Source: Bacteroidia bacterium
Lineage (GTDB): Bacteria; Bacteroidota; Bacteroidia; UKL13-3
Assembly (NCBI GenBank): GCA_021740845.1
Contig: JAIOYZ010000003.1
Location: 124,001-188,000, forward strand
Direction: 5' to 3'
DNA length: 64,000 bases
The first letter of the stretch is position 1. Every line of letters begins with the position of its first letter. The notes below the pieces were generated by a model. It saw nothing but the letters and a program-made list of their open reading frames with translations, ran no database searches and was not told where the DNA came from. Positions 30,838 through 41,581 of this stretch are shown here, one piece after another. A program made the translations under genes and the position numbers.

Positions 30838-31479
30838 TTATGCTGTAAAATATGGATTAAATTTCATTTCGTGTGCGATTGTTGTTGAAGGCCCATGACC
30901 GGAATAAATTTTAGTGGAAGGCGCAAGTTGATAGAGCACTTTTTTGACGCTATTTTCCAATATTTGAAAATTCCCACCAGGGAGGTCGGTTCTACCAATA
31001 CTTTCCTTAAATAATACATCCCCAGAAAAAAGGGTTTCATTATTTTTTTCTAGAAAGCTAATAGAAGCTATCGAATGACCCGGAGTAAATAAAATTTCGA
31101 ACTTTAGATTTCCAAAACTTAGAATGTCGTTTTGGTTAATGAAGACTAATTTTTCTGGAATTTCAAATTTTGGCAAATTGAACATTGCGGCCCACCTATC
31201 TGTGTCTTTATATGTGAATAATTCGCCTTCATGAAGGTGTAAAGGCAAGTTATAGGTTTCAGAAACAAAGGAATTTCCCAAAATATGGTCGATATGACAA
31301 TGGGTATTTAGTAAAAGTTTGGGAGTTAAATCCGCTTTTTGAATAAAATCTTGGAGAGTTTTTCTTTCTTGGTGGTTAGAGCATCCTGGGTCAAGGATTG
31401 CACATTCTTTGGTTTCATCCCAAATTAAATAGGTATTCTCCTGAAAATCGTTAAAAACAAAAGTTTGCAGTTGTAGCAT
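30838..31479 (-). CDS. MBL-fold metallo-hydrolase (glyoxalase II-like)
   Basis: LLNTHCHIDHILGN (HxHxDH), FTPGHSIASISF, LFSGDVLFKESIGRTDLPGG, YSGHGPSTTIAHE. Confidence 0.9.
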   Translation of the reverse strand: MLQLQTFVFNDFQENTYLIWDETKECAILDPGCSNHQERKTLQDFIQKADLTPKLLLNTHCHIDHILGNSFVSETYNLPLHLHEGELFTYKDTDRWAAMFNLPKFEIPEKLVFINQNDILSFGNLKFEILFTPGHSIASISFLEKNNETLFSGDVLFKESIGRTDLPGGNFQILENSVKKVLYQLAPSTKIYSGHGPSTTIAHEMKFNPYFTA

Positions 31480-31488
31480 GCTGCAAAA

Positions 31489-34400
31489 ATGTGGTTTCTA
31501 TTGACTATTAAGAATAATTTTATCTTTATGATGCGTTTTTTACTAAAATTTATTTCGGAGTCTCGCGATTTTGCTGCAAATTTGGTAAGTTTATTTTTTA
31601 TGATTTTTTCAAAACGACATTTACTTTTCGGTTTACTCTCAATCTTGATGTTTTCTTTCGACTCCAAGGGTCAAGGAATTAATACCACTTTTGGGCAAAA
31701 CAGGGTGCAGTATAGTAGGTTTGAATGGAGTTTTTTGAGAACAGATAACTACGATGCCTTTTTTTATACCGGAGGAAGAGAGCTCGCTACCTTTTGCATT
31801 AAATATGCAGAAACCACCATGCCTGAAATTGAAAAGGCCTTAGATCATAGATTGGGTGGTAGAATAGAAATAATTTGTTACAATACTTTAAGTGATCATA
31901 AACAGAGTAATTTTGGGTTGGATGAAATTTCACTCAACACAGGAGGTTTTACCAATGTAGTCAACAATCGACTAATGGTTTATTTTAATGGCGACCACGA
32001 AGATTTGATAAGGCAGCTAAAAGATGGATTAGCTTTAGTATTGCTTAATGAAATGCTTTATGGTGGAACCTTGCAGGAAAGAATTCAGAATGCTGCCTTG
32101 CTAAATTTACCACAATGGTATGTTCAAGGATTAACTTCTTATTTGTCTAGAAATTGGGATACCGACATGGACAATAAAATGAAGGATGCCTTAGATACTA
32201 AAAAGAAATTTAGGTTCAATCGTTTAAGTCAGAAAGACCCAATTTTTGCTGGACATTCTTTATGGAAGTTTTTGGTTGATAAATACGGAAAGGATGTGAT
32301 TGCAAATATGGTTTACATAACTAAACTCACCAGAAATTATGAGAGTGCATTTTTGTATGTAACCAATATTGAATTTAAAGAAATTCAAAAAGACTATTTT
32401 GATTATTATAAGAATCTTTATGCTAAAGAGGCAAGTTTATTGCAAGATTTTCCTGCAGATAAATTTAAGTTAAAAAAGAGAATTACACCTTATTTACAGC
32501 CTGAAATGAAAGCTAGTCCAAAAGGAAATTATTTGGCTTTTACTACAAATAAGAATGGTAAGTATAAGGTTTATGTGCTTGACTTAAAAACAGGAAAAAC
32601 TAAGAAAATGTTTAAGGGAGGAATTAAGTATCATCAATTAATTATTGACAATTCTTTTCCATTATTGGCATGGCAGGCTGGAGGTGATAAATTGGCTTAT
32701 GTTTATGAAAAGAAAGCTCAGGTTTATTTGAGGACAGTTGATTTGGTAAATAAGAAAAGTGAAACCATACGCTTTTTAAAGTTTGATAAAATTACTGGAA
32801 TTGATTTTAGTGAGAACGGGAGAACCATAGCTGTTTCTGCTATTAGAAGAGGCCAAAGTGATATTTATACTTATGATATTCCCACACGAAAGGAAAAACA
32901 AATTACAGCAGACTTTTACGACGACTTATATCCAAGGTTTGTAGATTATTCAAGCAAGATTTTGTTTAGTTCTAATAGAAAAAGGGATTCATTGGGAGTT
33001 GGTATTAAAACCCAATTGGATGAGGATAATAACTTTGATATTTTTCAGTATGATTTAGAAACTAATAGTAGAAAATTAAAGAGATTAACCAATACTCCAT
33101 ATATCAATGAAACCAATCCCATTGATTATAACAAAGATTATTACGCTTATATATCGGATTACAATGGTGTAAAGAATAGATATGCGGTAAGGCTTGAAGA
33201 AGTTTATGATTATACCGAATTAAACATAAAATACCTTGATAGTTTAGAGAAGGAAATGGATACTTTGGTTTATGAAGATGAACCAAGTTGGAAGGGAAAT
33301 CGATTTAGCTATTTAGAGAAAGAAATTGTTTTGGATCAAACCGTAGAAAGAATTGATACCATTATACACTACAAAGACATAGTTTATACGTACCCATTAA
33401 CTAACTACAAGAAAAATATTTTAGCGCATGATGTTTCCACTCAAGGAAAGCAGGTGTATGATATGGTTTTGGATAAAGGCCGCTATTATATTCATCATTC
33501 AGCAATTGTAAAGAATGTGGTTGAAGAATCGGCAAATGTAGAATCGTATCCTAATATGTTCCGCCTTAAAACAGGTTATGCTAATTTACCATTTGTTTCA
33601 GGACCAGCCGTTTTTAGGAATAAATTGTCTAATCCAGAAGAGGTGGAAACTCAAAATGAGATAAAAATACCAATGGACACCAATGCCTATTTCTTTATAA
33701 ATGATTTTACATCTCCAACTTACAAGAGGCCTGAATTTATTATTGTTAACAAGGCATTGGAGAACAATAAAAACAAAACAAATTTTAAAATTAATGCTCC
33801 CAGATTTTACGATGTTACCTTCTTCACAGATAAGGTAGTTACTCAAATAGATAATAGTATAATCAATACCTACTATCAACCAATTTCACCTGCCTCACAA
33901 CAAATGTTTAACCCAGGATTAAATGGAATGTTTAAGTTGGGTATGTTAGATTTGTTTGAGGACTATAGAATTACTGGCGGTTTGCGTGTAGCATTTGATT
34001 TATCTGGTTTTGATTATTTCGGTAGTTTTGAAACTCTAAAGAAAAGAGTTGATCATAAGTTTGTTTTTTATCGCCAGAGTAGAAACGGTGGAAGTCCTGA
34101 AACTGTTAGTTATAAAAGCCTTTCCCACGAATTGAGGTATATTTTAAAAATACCATTTAACCAAGTTAGTAGTTTTAGAATTTCTACTTTTTACAGACAA
34201 GATAGGGAGATAATTCGTGCTAGTGATTTGGCTACCTTAGATTCAAATGATAGAGTAACCCATTGGATTGGAGGAAAGTTAGAGTATGTTTTTGATAATA
34301 CCGTTCCAAAGGGAATGAATTTATGGAATGGAACAAGGTTCAAGATTTTTTATGAGCATTATACCAATGTAAAGGATATGGATGTTCAATTAAATACTTT

Positions 34401-34995
34401 GGGATTTGATTTTAGACATTATCAAAAGGTGCACAGACAAATAATATGGGCTACTAGATTTACTGCAAATACTTCTTTTGGGCCAGGGAAAGTTGTTTAT
34501 TATTTGGGAGGAGTTGAAAATTGGTTGCCTGCGAGATTTAACAATGAAATAGCTACTGCCACTGATAAAAACTATATTTTTCAAGCATTGGCATGTAACC
34601 TTAGAGGGTTTGAACAAAATATTAGAAATGGGAATTCATTTGCATTAATCAATACCGAGATTAGAATGCCAGTTTTTCAATATGCTTTGAACCGAACATT
34701 GCGAAGTGAGTTCCTTAATACTTTTCAGGTGGTTCCATTTTTTGATATTGGTACTGCTTGGGTTGGTTCAAACCCATATAGTGACGACAATACATTTAAC
34801 CAAAAACTATACAGCAACGGGCCAATAACTGCAAAGGTTATTAATGTAAGAGATCCCATTATTGCTGGATTTGGAGGTGGTTTACGTTCTAAGCTTTTTG
34901 GTTACTTTGTACGCTTTGATACTGCTTGGGGAATTCAAGATAGTGAGGTTGCAAGTAAACCAATTTACTACCTTTCCCTTTCTTTGGATTTTTAG
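31489..34995 (+). CDS. Large outer-membrane-type protein with TolB/WD40-like beta-propeller region and C-terminal beta-barrel-like region
   Basis: Propeller-type repeats (MKASPKGNYLAFTTNKNGKYKVYVLDLKTGKTKK, RRGQSDIYTYDIPTRKEKQITADFYDDLYPRF); C-terminal alternating beta segments ending in aromatic YYLSLSLDF. Confidence 0.68.
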   Translation: MWFLLTIKNNFIFMMRFLLKFISESRDFAANLVSLFFMIFSKRHLLFGLLSILMFSFDSKGQGINTTFGQNRVQYSRFEWSFLRTDNYDAFFYTGGRELATFCIKYAETTMPEIEKALDHRLGGRIEIICYNTLSDHKQSNFGLDEISLNTGGFTNVVNNRLMVYFNGDHEDLIRQLKDGLALVLLNEMLYGGTLQERIQNAALLNLPQWYVQGLTSYLSRNWDTDMDNKMKDALDTKKKFRFNRLSQKDPIFAGHSLWKFLVDKYGKDVIANMVYITKLTRNYESAFLYVTNIEFKEIQKDYFDYYKNLYAKEASLLQDFPADKFKLKKRITPYLQPEMKASPKGNYLAFTTNKNGKYKVYVLDLKTGKTKKMFKGGIKYHQLIIDNSFPLLAWQAGGDKLAYVYEKKAQVYLRTVDLVNKKSETIRFLKFDKITGIDFSENGRTIAVSAIRRGQSDIYTYDIPTRKEKQITADFYDDLYPRFVDYSSKILFSSNRKRDSLGVGIKTQLDEDNNFDIFQYDLETNSRKLKRLTNTPYINETNPIDYNKDYYAYISDYNGVKNRYAVRLEEVYDYTELNIKYLDSLEKEMDTLVYEDEPSWKGNRFSYLEKEIVLDQTVERIDTIIHYKDIVYTYPLTNYKKNILAHDVSTQGKQVYDMVLDKGRYYIHHSAIVKNVVEESANVESYPNMFRLKTGYANLPFVSGPAVFRNKLSNPEEVETQNEIKIPMDTNAYFFINDFTSPTYKRPEFIIVNKALENNKNKTNFKINAPRFYDVTFFTDKVVTQIDNSIINTYYQPISPASQQMFNPGLNGMFKLGMLDLFEDYRITGGLRVAFDLSGFDYFGSFETLKKRVDHKFVFYRQSRNGGSPETVSYKSLSHELRYILKIPFNQVSSFRISTFYRQDREIIRASDLATLDSNDRVTHWIGGKLEYVFDNTVPKGMNLWNGTRFKIFYEHYTNVKDMDVQLNTLGFDFRHYQKVHRQIIWATRFTANTSFGPGKVVYYLGGVENWLPARFNNEIATATDKNYIFQALACNLRGFEQNIRNGNSFALINTEIRMPVFQYALNRTLRSEFLNTFQVVPFFDIGTAWVGSNPYSDDNTFNQKLYSNGPITAKVINVRDPIIAGFGGGLRSKLFGYFVRFDTAWGIQDSEVASKPIYYLSLSLDF

Positions 34996-37121
34996 TCGTT
35001 TTGTTTTGCAAGGAAGGCTAAGCATAGTCTAATGACATGGTAAGGAATTTCTTCTTTTAAATGTTGAAAGATTGGTCCAAGAAGTTTTTTCTCACCTGTT
35101 GCCTCTGAAGCCATTTTAACTTGGTGCAAATCTGTAGCAGTAAAAAAAGATGAGATATCTTCATAATCTCCTCTAGAATAAAGTTGAGCTATATGAGAAT
35201 AAATGGTGGTTTCATGAAGATTTCTGCTGGTGGCAATTTCTTCAATTGAGTACTTATTTTTCAGTAATTTAAGTGTTTCCAAATAGGTATCTACTTTACT
35301 TACTTTTACGTCGTTGCTTTTTAGCCATTGCTTAATTTCTTTTGTGAATGTTGGGCCGTATTTCTTTATCTTAAATTCACCCATTCCATTGATGGCGAAA
35401 AGGTCGCTTAATTGAATTGGTTTTTTTGTGGCTAATTCTTTTAAGGTTGCATCACTAAAAATAACATAGGCAGGTACATTTTCTTTTTCTGCAAAATTCC
35501 TTCTTATGTTTCTTAGGTAATCGAATAAAGAGGCTGTTAAATCTTCTTCTGATTTTTCTTCAGAAGTTGCTTTTTGGGTGGCATCAAAATGTGCAATGTC
35601 TTCTAGTTTTACCATGGCAATTGTTTTTTTGCCATAAAGAACTTCTTTCCCAAATTCTGTTACTTTACAAATATAATTTTCATCATATGCAATTTCTAGT
35701 AACCCTAAGTTTAACATTTGCATAAGGTACTGTTGCCAATCGTGAAAGCTAATATCTTTGCCAATTCCGAAGGTTTTTATTTTATCAAATCCACCTTCAA
35801 TAATTTCTTTTCTATGTGAGCCTCTGAGTATATCCACCAGAACATTTAGTCCAACTTTTTCATCTGTTCTAATCATTGCAGAAAGGGCTTTTTGAGCCAA
35901 TAAGGTTCCATCAAAATTCTTGCGAGGATGTTTGCAAACATCGCAGTTGTTACAAGGTGTTTCGAGGGTTTCGCCAAAGTAGGCCAATAATATTTTTCTT
36001 CTACAAATGGGTGTTTCTGCATATTGTTGAATTCGGTTTAGTTTCTCATGACTCAATTCTTTTTGGCCGCTATCGTCGATAAAACTTCTTAGCATTACCA
36101 AATCTCCTAAGCTATAATACAAAACAGTATCACTTGGTAAACCATCTCTTCCGGCACGACCAATTTCTTGGTAATAGCCTTCCATGTTTTTAGGTAGATT
36201 ATTATGAATTACAAAACGCACATTACTTTTGTCTATACCCATTCCGAAGGCAATTGTTGCACAAACAACTTTTATTCTATCGTTTATAAAATCATCTTGG
36301 GCTTTTGTCCTATCCTCATTGCTCATACCTGCATGGTAATAGCCGGCCGAAATGCCATAGTCTTTTAGGCTTAGAGCCATTTCTTCTGTAGACTTCCGGC
36401 TAAGGCAATAGATAATTCCACTTTCGTTATTTCTTGCATGTATGAACCCAACTATTTCTTCAATTTTCTTTTTCTTTTTGATCCCAAACCGAACTGTTAA
36501 ACTAAGGTTGGGCCTATCAAAACTGGCGAGAAATATTTTTGGTTCAAACAGACCTAACTGCTTTACAATGTCTTTGCGGGTAATTTTATCTGCAGTAGCA
36601 GTTAATGCAATAATTGGAACCTCTGGCCAATATTCTTTTAGTGCTTTTAACTTTGTATATTCTGGTCTAAAATCATGACCCCATTGGCTAATACAATGAG
36701 CTTCATCAATTGCAATTTGTGATACCTTTATTTGGGCTGCAAAGGATTGAATGGAGCCTAATAACTTTTCTGGAGATAAGTAAAGTAATTTAATTTCGTT
36801 TTTATAGGCACTTTCCAAAACCTCTGCTTGCTCTTGGTCTGACATGGAGCTGTTTAAAAATGCAGCAGAAATTCCATTTGCTTTAAGAGCCTCCACTTGA
36901 TCTTTCATTAGAGCAATTAGTGGAGAGATTACTATGGTTGTATTTGGTAAAAGCAAAGCAGGTAATTGAAAACAAACAGATTTTCCTCCGCCAGTTGGTA
37001 TTAAAACCAATGAATCTTTTTGATTTAGCACATGATTTATGATTTCCTCTTGTAATGGTCGAAAGGAATCGTATCCGAAATGTTTTTTAAGCAGATTTTG
37101 TGGGTTAATTGTGGCTTGCAT
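34992..37121 (-). CDS. recQ: ATP-dependent DNA helicase RecQ
   Basis: FGYDSFRPLQEEII, LIPTGGGKSVCFQLPALL, IDEAHCISQWGHDFRPEY, GYYQEIGRAGRDGLPSD, zinc-binding CRRKILLAYFGE...CNNCDVC, HRDC domain. Confidence 0.95.
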   Translation of the reverse strand: MQATINPQNLLKKHFGYDSFRPLQEEIINHVLNQKDSLVLIPTGGGKSVCFQLPALLLPNTTIVISPLIALMKDQVEALKANGISAAFLNSSMSDQEQAEVLESAYKNEIKLLYLSPEKLLGSIQSFAAQIKVSQIAIDEAHCISQWGHDFRPEYTKLKALKEYWPEVPIIALTATADKITRKDIVKQLGLFEPKIFLASFDRPNLSLTVRFGIKKKKKIEEIVGFIHARNNESGIIYCLSRKSTEEMALSLKDYGISAGYYHAGMSNEDRTKAQDDFINDRIKVVCATIAFGMGIDKSNVRFVIHNNLPKNMEGYYQEIGRAGRDGLPSDTVLYYSLGDLVMLRSFIDDSGQKELSHEKLNRIQQYAETPICRRKILLAYFGETLETPCNNCDVCKHPRKNFDGTLLAQKALSAMIRTDEKVGLNVLVDILRGSHRKEIIEGGFDKIKTFGIGKDISFHDWQQYLMQMLNLGLLEIAYDENYICKVTEFGKEVLYGKKTIAMVKLEDIAHFDATQKATSEEKSEEDLTASLFDYLRNIRRNFAEKENVPAYVIFSDATLKELATKKPIQLSDLFAINGMGEFKIKKYGPTFTKEIKQWLKSNDVKVSKVDTYLETLKLLKNKYSIEEIATSRNLHETTIYSHIAQLYSRGDYEDISSFFTATDLHQVKMASEATGEKKLLGPIFQHLKEEIPYHVIRLCLAFLAKQND

Positions 37122-37180
37122 TTTTCAAACATAGCACTTGATTTGTAATTGAGAGAATTTCTAAATTTTGACAATCATTT

Positions 37181-37516
37181 ATGGTTCAAAAAGATTTTTT
37201 TAAAGATGTGTACGAAGTGGTTAGATTAATACCAGAAGGACGAGTTACCTCATATGGCGCAATTGCTAGGTATTTGGGGGCTACAAGCGGTGCAAGAATG
37301 GTAGGGTATGCTATGAATGCAGCACATTCTCAGATACCTTATGTACCTGCTCATAGGGTATTAAATAGGAATGGATTATTAACAGGAAAACATCATTTTG
37401 GGAGTGAAAATGAGATGCAAAGTTTATTAGAATTTGAGGGGATTTTAGTTGAAAAAGAGCAAGTTGTAAATTTTAAAAGTCTTTTTTGGGATCCCAATAT
37501 TGAGTTAGCAGTTTAA
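37181..37516 (+). CDS. MGMT-family protein lacking the active Cys (alkyltransferase-like, ATL)
   Basis: EGRVTSYGAIARYLG...ARMVGYAMNAA...VPAHRVLNRNGLLTGK; PAHR replaces catalytic PCHR. Confidence 0.88.
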   Translation: MVQKDFFKDVYEVVRLIPEGRVTSYGAIARYLGATSGARMVGYAMNAAHSQIPYVPAHRVLNRNGLLTGKHHFGSENEMQSLLEFEGILVEKEQVVNFKSLFWDPNIELAV

Positions 37517-37534
37517 TGATATTGAAATATAAAT

Positions 37535-37888
37535 ATGGAAAACCAGAAAGAAATCGAAAATTTTAACGAGTACCGTGAAAAAATGAACCAGAAAATTTTG
37601 GGTTCAGACAATTTAGTACTTAAGAGACTTTTTAATTTAGATACCAATACATATGAAGATGGTGCATTGCCCAGCGTAACAAAGGAAATGCTGGGATTGG
37701 TTGCTAGTATGGTGCTTCGTTGTGATGATTGCATTAAATACCATTTAGGAAAATGCAAGGATTTAGGAGTTACAACACCCCAAATGTTTGAAATTTTTGC
37801 TGTTGCTAATATTGTTGGTGGAACCATTGTGATTCCCCATACAAGAAGAGCAGTTGAATATTGGGAGGCCTTAAACAACCAATCATAA
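37535..37888 (+). CDS. Carboxymuconolactone decarboxylase (AhpD-like) family protein
   Basis: TKEMLGLVASMVLRCDDCIKYHLGKCKDLGVTTPQMFEIFAVANIVGGTIVIPHTRRAVEYW; CDDCxxxH motif. Confidence 0.88.
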   Translation: MENQKEIENFNEYREKMNQKILGSDNLVLKRLFNLDTNTYEDGALPSVTKEMLGLVASMVLRCDDCIKYHLGKCKDLGVTTPQMFEIFAVANIVGGTIVIPHTRRAVEYWEALNNQS

Positions 37889-37950
37889 AAAAATTAGGGA
37901 ATTGAAATACTCTTGGTTATTTTAGTGCCTTGAACAGCCCCAAAATCGGA

Positions 37951-40422
37951 ATGCAAAAATTAATTAATTTAAGTAAGGTATTTTTTGTTTTAGTGCTTTT
38001 AGCTAATCCTTTAAGTTTATTGGCTCAGCCAGAATCTGAAAGAGATAGTTTGGAAAGTTTATTGCCATTTGCCAATGATTTGCAAAGAGCTGATATCTTA
38101 AACGGTTTGGCAAATTGCCTAAGGAGCATTGATACAGCTAAGGCTGGAAATTATGCTCGCCAAGCATATGCTATTTCTAATCAATTAAATTATTGCAAAG
38201 GAAAGGCAACTTCTGAAGTTATAATTGGTATTTTATACAAGAATTTTAATAGACTTAGTGAAGCAAAACTATACTATTTATCTGGTTTGGCTTTAGCTTT
38301 AAAATGTAAGGAACCTTATTCAGTTTCATTTGCATACCATAGTTTGGGAAACTTAGCATATATGCAAGGTGATTTGTCAAAGGCGATGAAATATTATATT
38401 GGTTCAGTAAAAGTTTCTGAGCAGTTAAGAGATTATCCTAGAGCCGCTAGAACCTATAATAATATTGGTGCCTTGTATATGGATTTGAAGAATATTCCAA
38501 AAGCAGAACAGTATTATTTAAGATCATTGGAGCTATATAAAGGAAGTTCAGATGAGTTGATTATAGCAGAAATTGAAAACAACCTTGCAAATATTTACCA
38601 ACAGAAAGGGTTTGAATTAAAGGCTTTATATCATTATACCAATGCCTTAGATGTATTTAGAAGAAAGAGTAGTGCTTCAGATATTTCCTCTGCCTTAAAC
38701 AATATTGGGTTGGTGTATTTAACAAGAAAGCAACCTAAAAAGGCACTTCCCTATCTCCATGAATCTTATTATATAGATTTAAAAATACATGATGAGAAGT
38801 CTGCTATGTTGGTTATTTCCAATCTTATTACGGCATATATTTCTCTTTCTAAAATGGATTCTGCCATTTATTATTCAAATGAAGGCTTAGGGTTAGCTAA
38901 GAGGCATCCAAATGCATCAGAAACTGGTGATTTATATGGTGCAATTGCAGATATTTTTGCGTTAAAAAATGATAAAGAAAAGGAATCCTATTATAGGTCT
39001 CAAAAACTAAAAATAGACGAAGGATTAATAAGTACGGAAGAAAAATCTGAGATTGGTGCAACTACAGCCGAATTTGAAGTGGAGCGAAAAGAGCAGAAGC
39101 TTAAACTAATGGCCAAACAAAATGAAATAAATCAATTAAAAATACGTGAGCAAGAATCGGAAATTGAACGTAGGAATATTTTATTGGTAGGAACTTTTGT
39201 GGTAATATTTTTCTTGATGCTGATAACTGGCTTGGTCATTTTCTCTTTTAATTTGAATAAGAAAACTAAATTATTTGAAGTAAGTAATAGGGCAAAAAGC
39301 AATATGTTACAGCAAATAAATCATGAAATTAGAACTCCTTTAAATGGAATTGTTGGAATGAGTGATTTAGCATTGGAGAGCAAAACATTTACCGAGTTAA
39401 AGGAGTATTTAACAAATATTAAGCTAAGTAGCGACGAATTAATGTTTGTTTTGAATAATCTAATTACATATCTTCAAATTGATAGAAAAGAGGCCCAGCC
39501 AGTTGCCACACCATTTGATTTATTGGATTCGTTTGAAGAACTTTTTAGAATTTATGCCTTTCAAAGCAAGCAGAAAGGATTGCTATTTAATCAGATGGTG
39601 TATCCTGGCGTTCCCAAGAAGGTAAGTGCAGACAAACAGAAAATTATGAATATGACTCAAAATCTTTTGAGTAATGCTGTAAAGATTTGTCAAAAAGGGG
39701 TGGTTAAAGTGGAGGTGAAACAAAGTGCAAGTAGGGTAAAAGATGGTAAAAAATTATCTACACTTCAAATTTCTGTTATAGATGAAGGTCCGGGATTGAC
39801 CGAAAAAGAAATCAAACAAATTTTTAAGGAAAATCCAACTATAAGTAATCGTGGAAATGGCTTTGGTATAGGGCTTAAAAATGTTAAAGACCTTTGTGAT
39901 TTGATGAAAGGTCATATAGAGGTTATTTCTGAAAAAGGTGTAGGAAGTAGTTTTATTTTTGAAATCGAAGTAGAAGATTTAGATTTAACTGAAAGTGCAA
40001 TTGGTTCAGACAGAAATTCTAATAAATATTTTGAACCTGCTAAATACCAAATATTGGTGGTAGAAGACAATCTTTTAAACCAAAAATTATTTGCTAAAAT
40101 TCTTGAAAAGGAAGGATTTCCTTTCCTAATTGCAGAAAATGGTTTAAAGGCATTAAGTATGGTTAAAGAGAAATCTTTTGATTTAATTTTAATGGATATT
40201 AGGATGCCAGAAATGGATGGAATTGAAGCAACACATCACATTAGAAATAGGGAGGAATTTTCGATGGATAGAACAATTCCAATTATAGCTGTTACTGCCC
40301 ACGATGATGCTGTTGAAAAGAAGAAATGTTTTGATGTTGGAATGAATGATTATTTAACCAAACCTATAAATAAGGATTTGTTTCTCAAGAAAATTCAAGA
40401 ACAGCTTTTAGCTAAGGTTTAG
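37951..40422 (+). CDS. TPR-containing hybrid sensor histidine kinase/response regulator
   Basis: TPR repeats (AARTYNNIGALYMDLKNIPKAEQYYLRSLELY), HisKA INHEIRTPLNGIVGMSDLAL, HATPase, C-terminal REC VVEDNLLNQKLFAKILEKEGF...DLILMDIRMPEMDGIEA. Confidence 0.93.
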   Translation: MQKLINLSKVFFVLVLLANPLSLLAQPESERDSLESLLPFANDLQRADILNGLANCLRSIDTAKAGNYARQAYAISNQLNYCKGKATSEVIIGILYKNFNRLSEAKLYYLSGLALALKCKEPYSVSFAYHSLGNLAYMQGDLSKAMKYYIGSVKVSEQLRDYPRAARTYNNIGALYMDLKNIPKAEQYYLRSLELYKGSSDELIIAEIENNLANIYQQKGFELKALYHYTNALDVFRRKSSASDISSALNNIGLVYLTRKQPKKALPYLHESYYIDLKIHDEKSAMLVISNLITAYISLSKMDSAIYYSNEGLGLAKRHPNASETGDLYGAIADIFALKNDKEKESYYRSQKLKIDEGLISTEEKSEIGATTAEFEVERKEQKLKLMAKQNEINQLKIREQESEIERRNILLVGTFVVIFFLMLITGLVIFSFNLNKKTKLFEVSNRAKSNMLQQINHEIRTPLNGIVGMSDLALESKTFTELKEYLTNIKLSSDELMFVLNNLITYLQIDRKEAQPVATPFDLLDSFEELFRIYAFQSKQKGLLFNQMVYPGVPKKVSADKQKIMNMTQNLLSNAVKICQKGVVKVEVKQSASRVKDGKKLSTLQISVIDEGPGLTEKEIKQIFKENPTISNRGNGFGIGLKNVKDLCDLMKGHIEVISEKGVGSSFIFEIEVEDLDLTESAIGSDRNSNKYFEPAKYQILVVEDNLLNQKLFAKILEKEGFPFLIAENGLKALSMVKEKSFDLILMDIRMPEMDGIEATHHIRNREEFSMDRTIPIIAVTAHDDAVEKKKCFDVGMNDYLTKPINKDLFLKKIQEQLLAKV

Positions 40423-40464
40423 TTATCAGTGTTTTATAAGGTATTTGCATTTTTTTTTCTTTCC

Positions 40465-40474
40465 GGTTTGAACC
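40465..40474 (+). repeat. Iterated motif GGTTTGAACC (intergenic copy, TCCGGTTTGAACCAATTA)
   Basis: Exact 10-mer between the hybrid kinase gene and sucD. Confidence 0.75.
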
Positions 40475-40560
40475 AATTAATAGGTCTGCTAATTATTTGG
40501 ATATTAGGGTATGATTTTTTTAAAAAATAGTTCATATTTGCCCTGCTCAAAATCGCGATT

Positions 40561-41442
40561 ATGTCAGTATTAGTAGATAAAAATTCAAAGGTGATCGTAC
40601 AAGGATTCACCGGCAGTGAAGGTAGCTTTCACGCACAACAAATGATAGAATACGGAACCAATTTGGTTGGTGGTGTAACACCCGGAAAAGGTGGCCAATT
40701 ACATTTGGAAAAGCCAGTTTTCAATACCGTAATGGACGCAGTAACCGCAACTGGTGCTAATGTTTCCATTATTTTTGTTCCACCGCCATTTGCTGCAGAT
40801 GCCATAATGGAAGCCGCTGAAGCTGGAATTAAAGTTATTGTTTGTATTACAGAAGGTATTCCTGTAAACGATATGATTCCTGTAAAAGAGTATATCAAAT
40901 CTCGTGACTGTGTATTAATTGGACCAAACTGCCCAGGTGTTATTACTCCAGGTGAAGCGAAAGTTGGTATCATGCCAGGTTTTGTTTTCAAGCCAGGTAG
41001 AATAGGAATTGTTTCAAAATCTGGAACACTTACTTATGAAGCTGCAGATCAAGTTGTAAAAGCAGGTTTAGGAATAAGCACAGCAATTGGTATTGGTGGA
41101 GATCCAATTATTGGAACTCCTACTAAAAATGCAGTTGAAATGTTGATGAACGACCCTGAAACTGATGCCATTATTATGATTGGTGAAATTGGTGGAAGCT
41201 ATGAAGCTGATGCTGCTCGTTGGATTAAGGCTGATGGAAATAGAAAGCCAGTAGTTGGTTTTATCGCTGGCCAAACAGCGCCTCCAGGCAGAAGAATGGG
41301 TCATGCTGGGGCTATTATTGGTGGAAAAGACGATACTGCAGCAGCAAAAATGGCAATCATGCGTGAGTGTGGTTTACATGTTGTAGAATCACCAGCTGAA
41401 ATTGGTTCAGCTATGTTATTAGCACTTCAAGCAAAAGCATAG
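40561..41442 (+). CDS. sucD: Succinate-CoA ligase subunit alpha
   Basis: [73 protein letters not shown]. Confidence 0.96.
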   Translation: MSVLVDKNSKVIVQGFTGSEGSFHAQQMIEYGTNLVGGVTPGKGGQLHLEKPVFNTVMDAVTATGANVSIIFVPPPFAADAIMEAAEAGIKVIVCITEGIPVNDMIPVKEYIKSRDCVLIGPNCPGVITPGEAKVGIMPGFVFKPGRIGIVSKSGTLTYEAADQVVKAGLGISTAIGIGGDPIIGTPTKNAVEMLMNDPETDAIIMIGEIGGSYEADAARWIKADGNRKPVVGFIAGQTAPPGRRMGHAGAIIGGKDDTAAAKMAIMRECGLHVVESPAEIGSAMLLALQAKA

Positions 41443-41462
41443 TCGATAAATAAATATTTTTT

Positions 41463-41512
41463 AGCCACTTAATTTCTAAGAGTATTCTTAAGAAATTAAG
41501 TGGCTTTTCTTT
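41463..41512 (+). terminator. Intrinsic terminator after sucD
   Basis: AGCCACTTAATTTCT...AGAAATTAAGTGGCT followed by TTTCTTTTT. Confidence 0.88.
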
Positions 41513-41581
41513 TTACTAATTATTTGTTTAGAAATATTCTAAATTGCAGTGCTTATTTTTCAAATCACAAAAAATAAAACC

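Noticed and set aside
37181-37516. Active O6-methylguanine-DNA methyltransferase
   Set aside because: The catalytic PCHR Cys is replaced by Ala (PAHR), so it is called an alkyltransferase-like protein.
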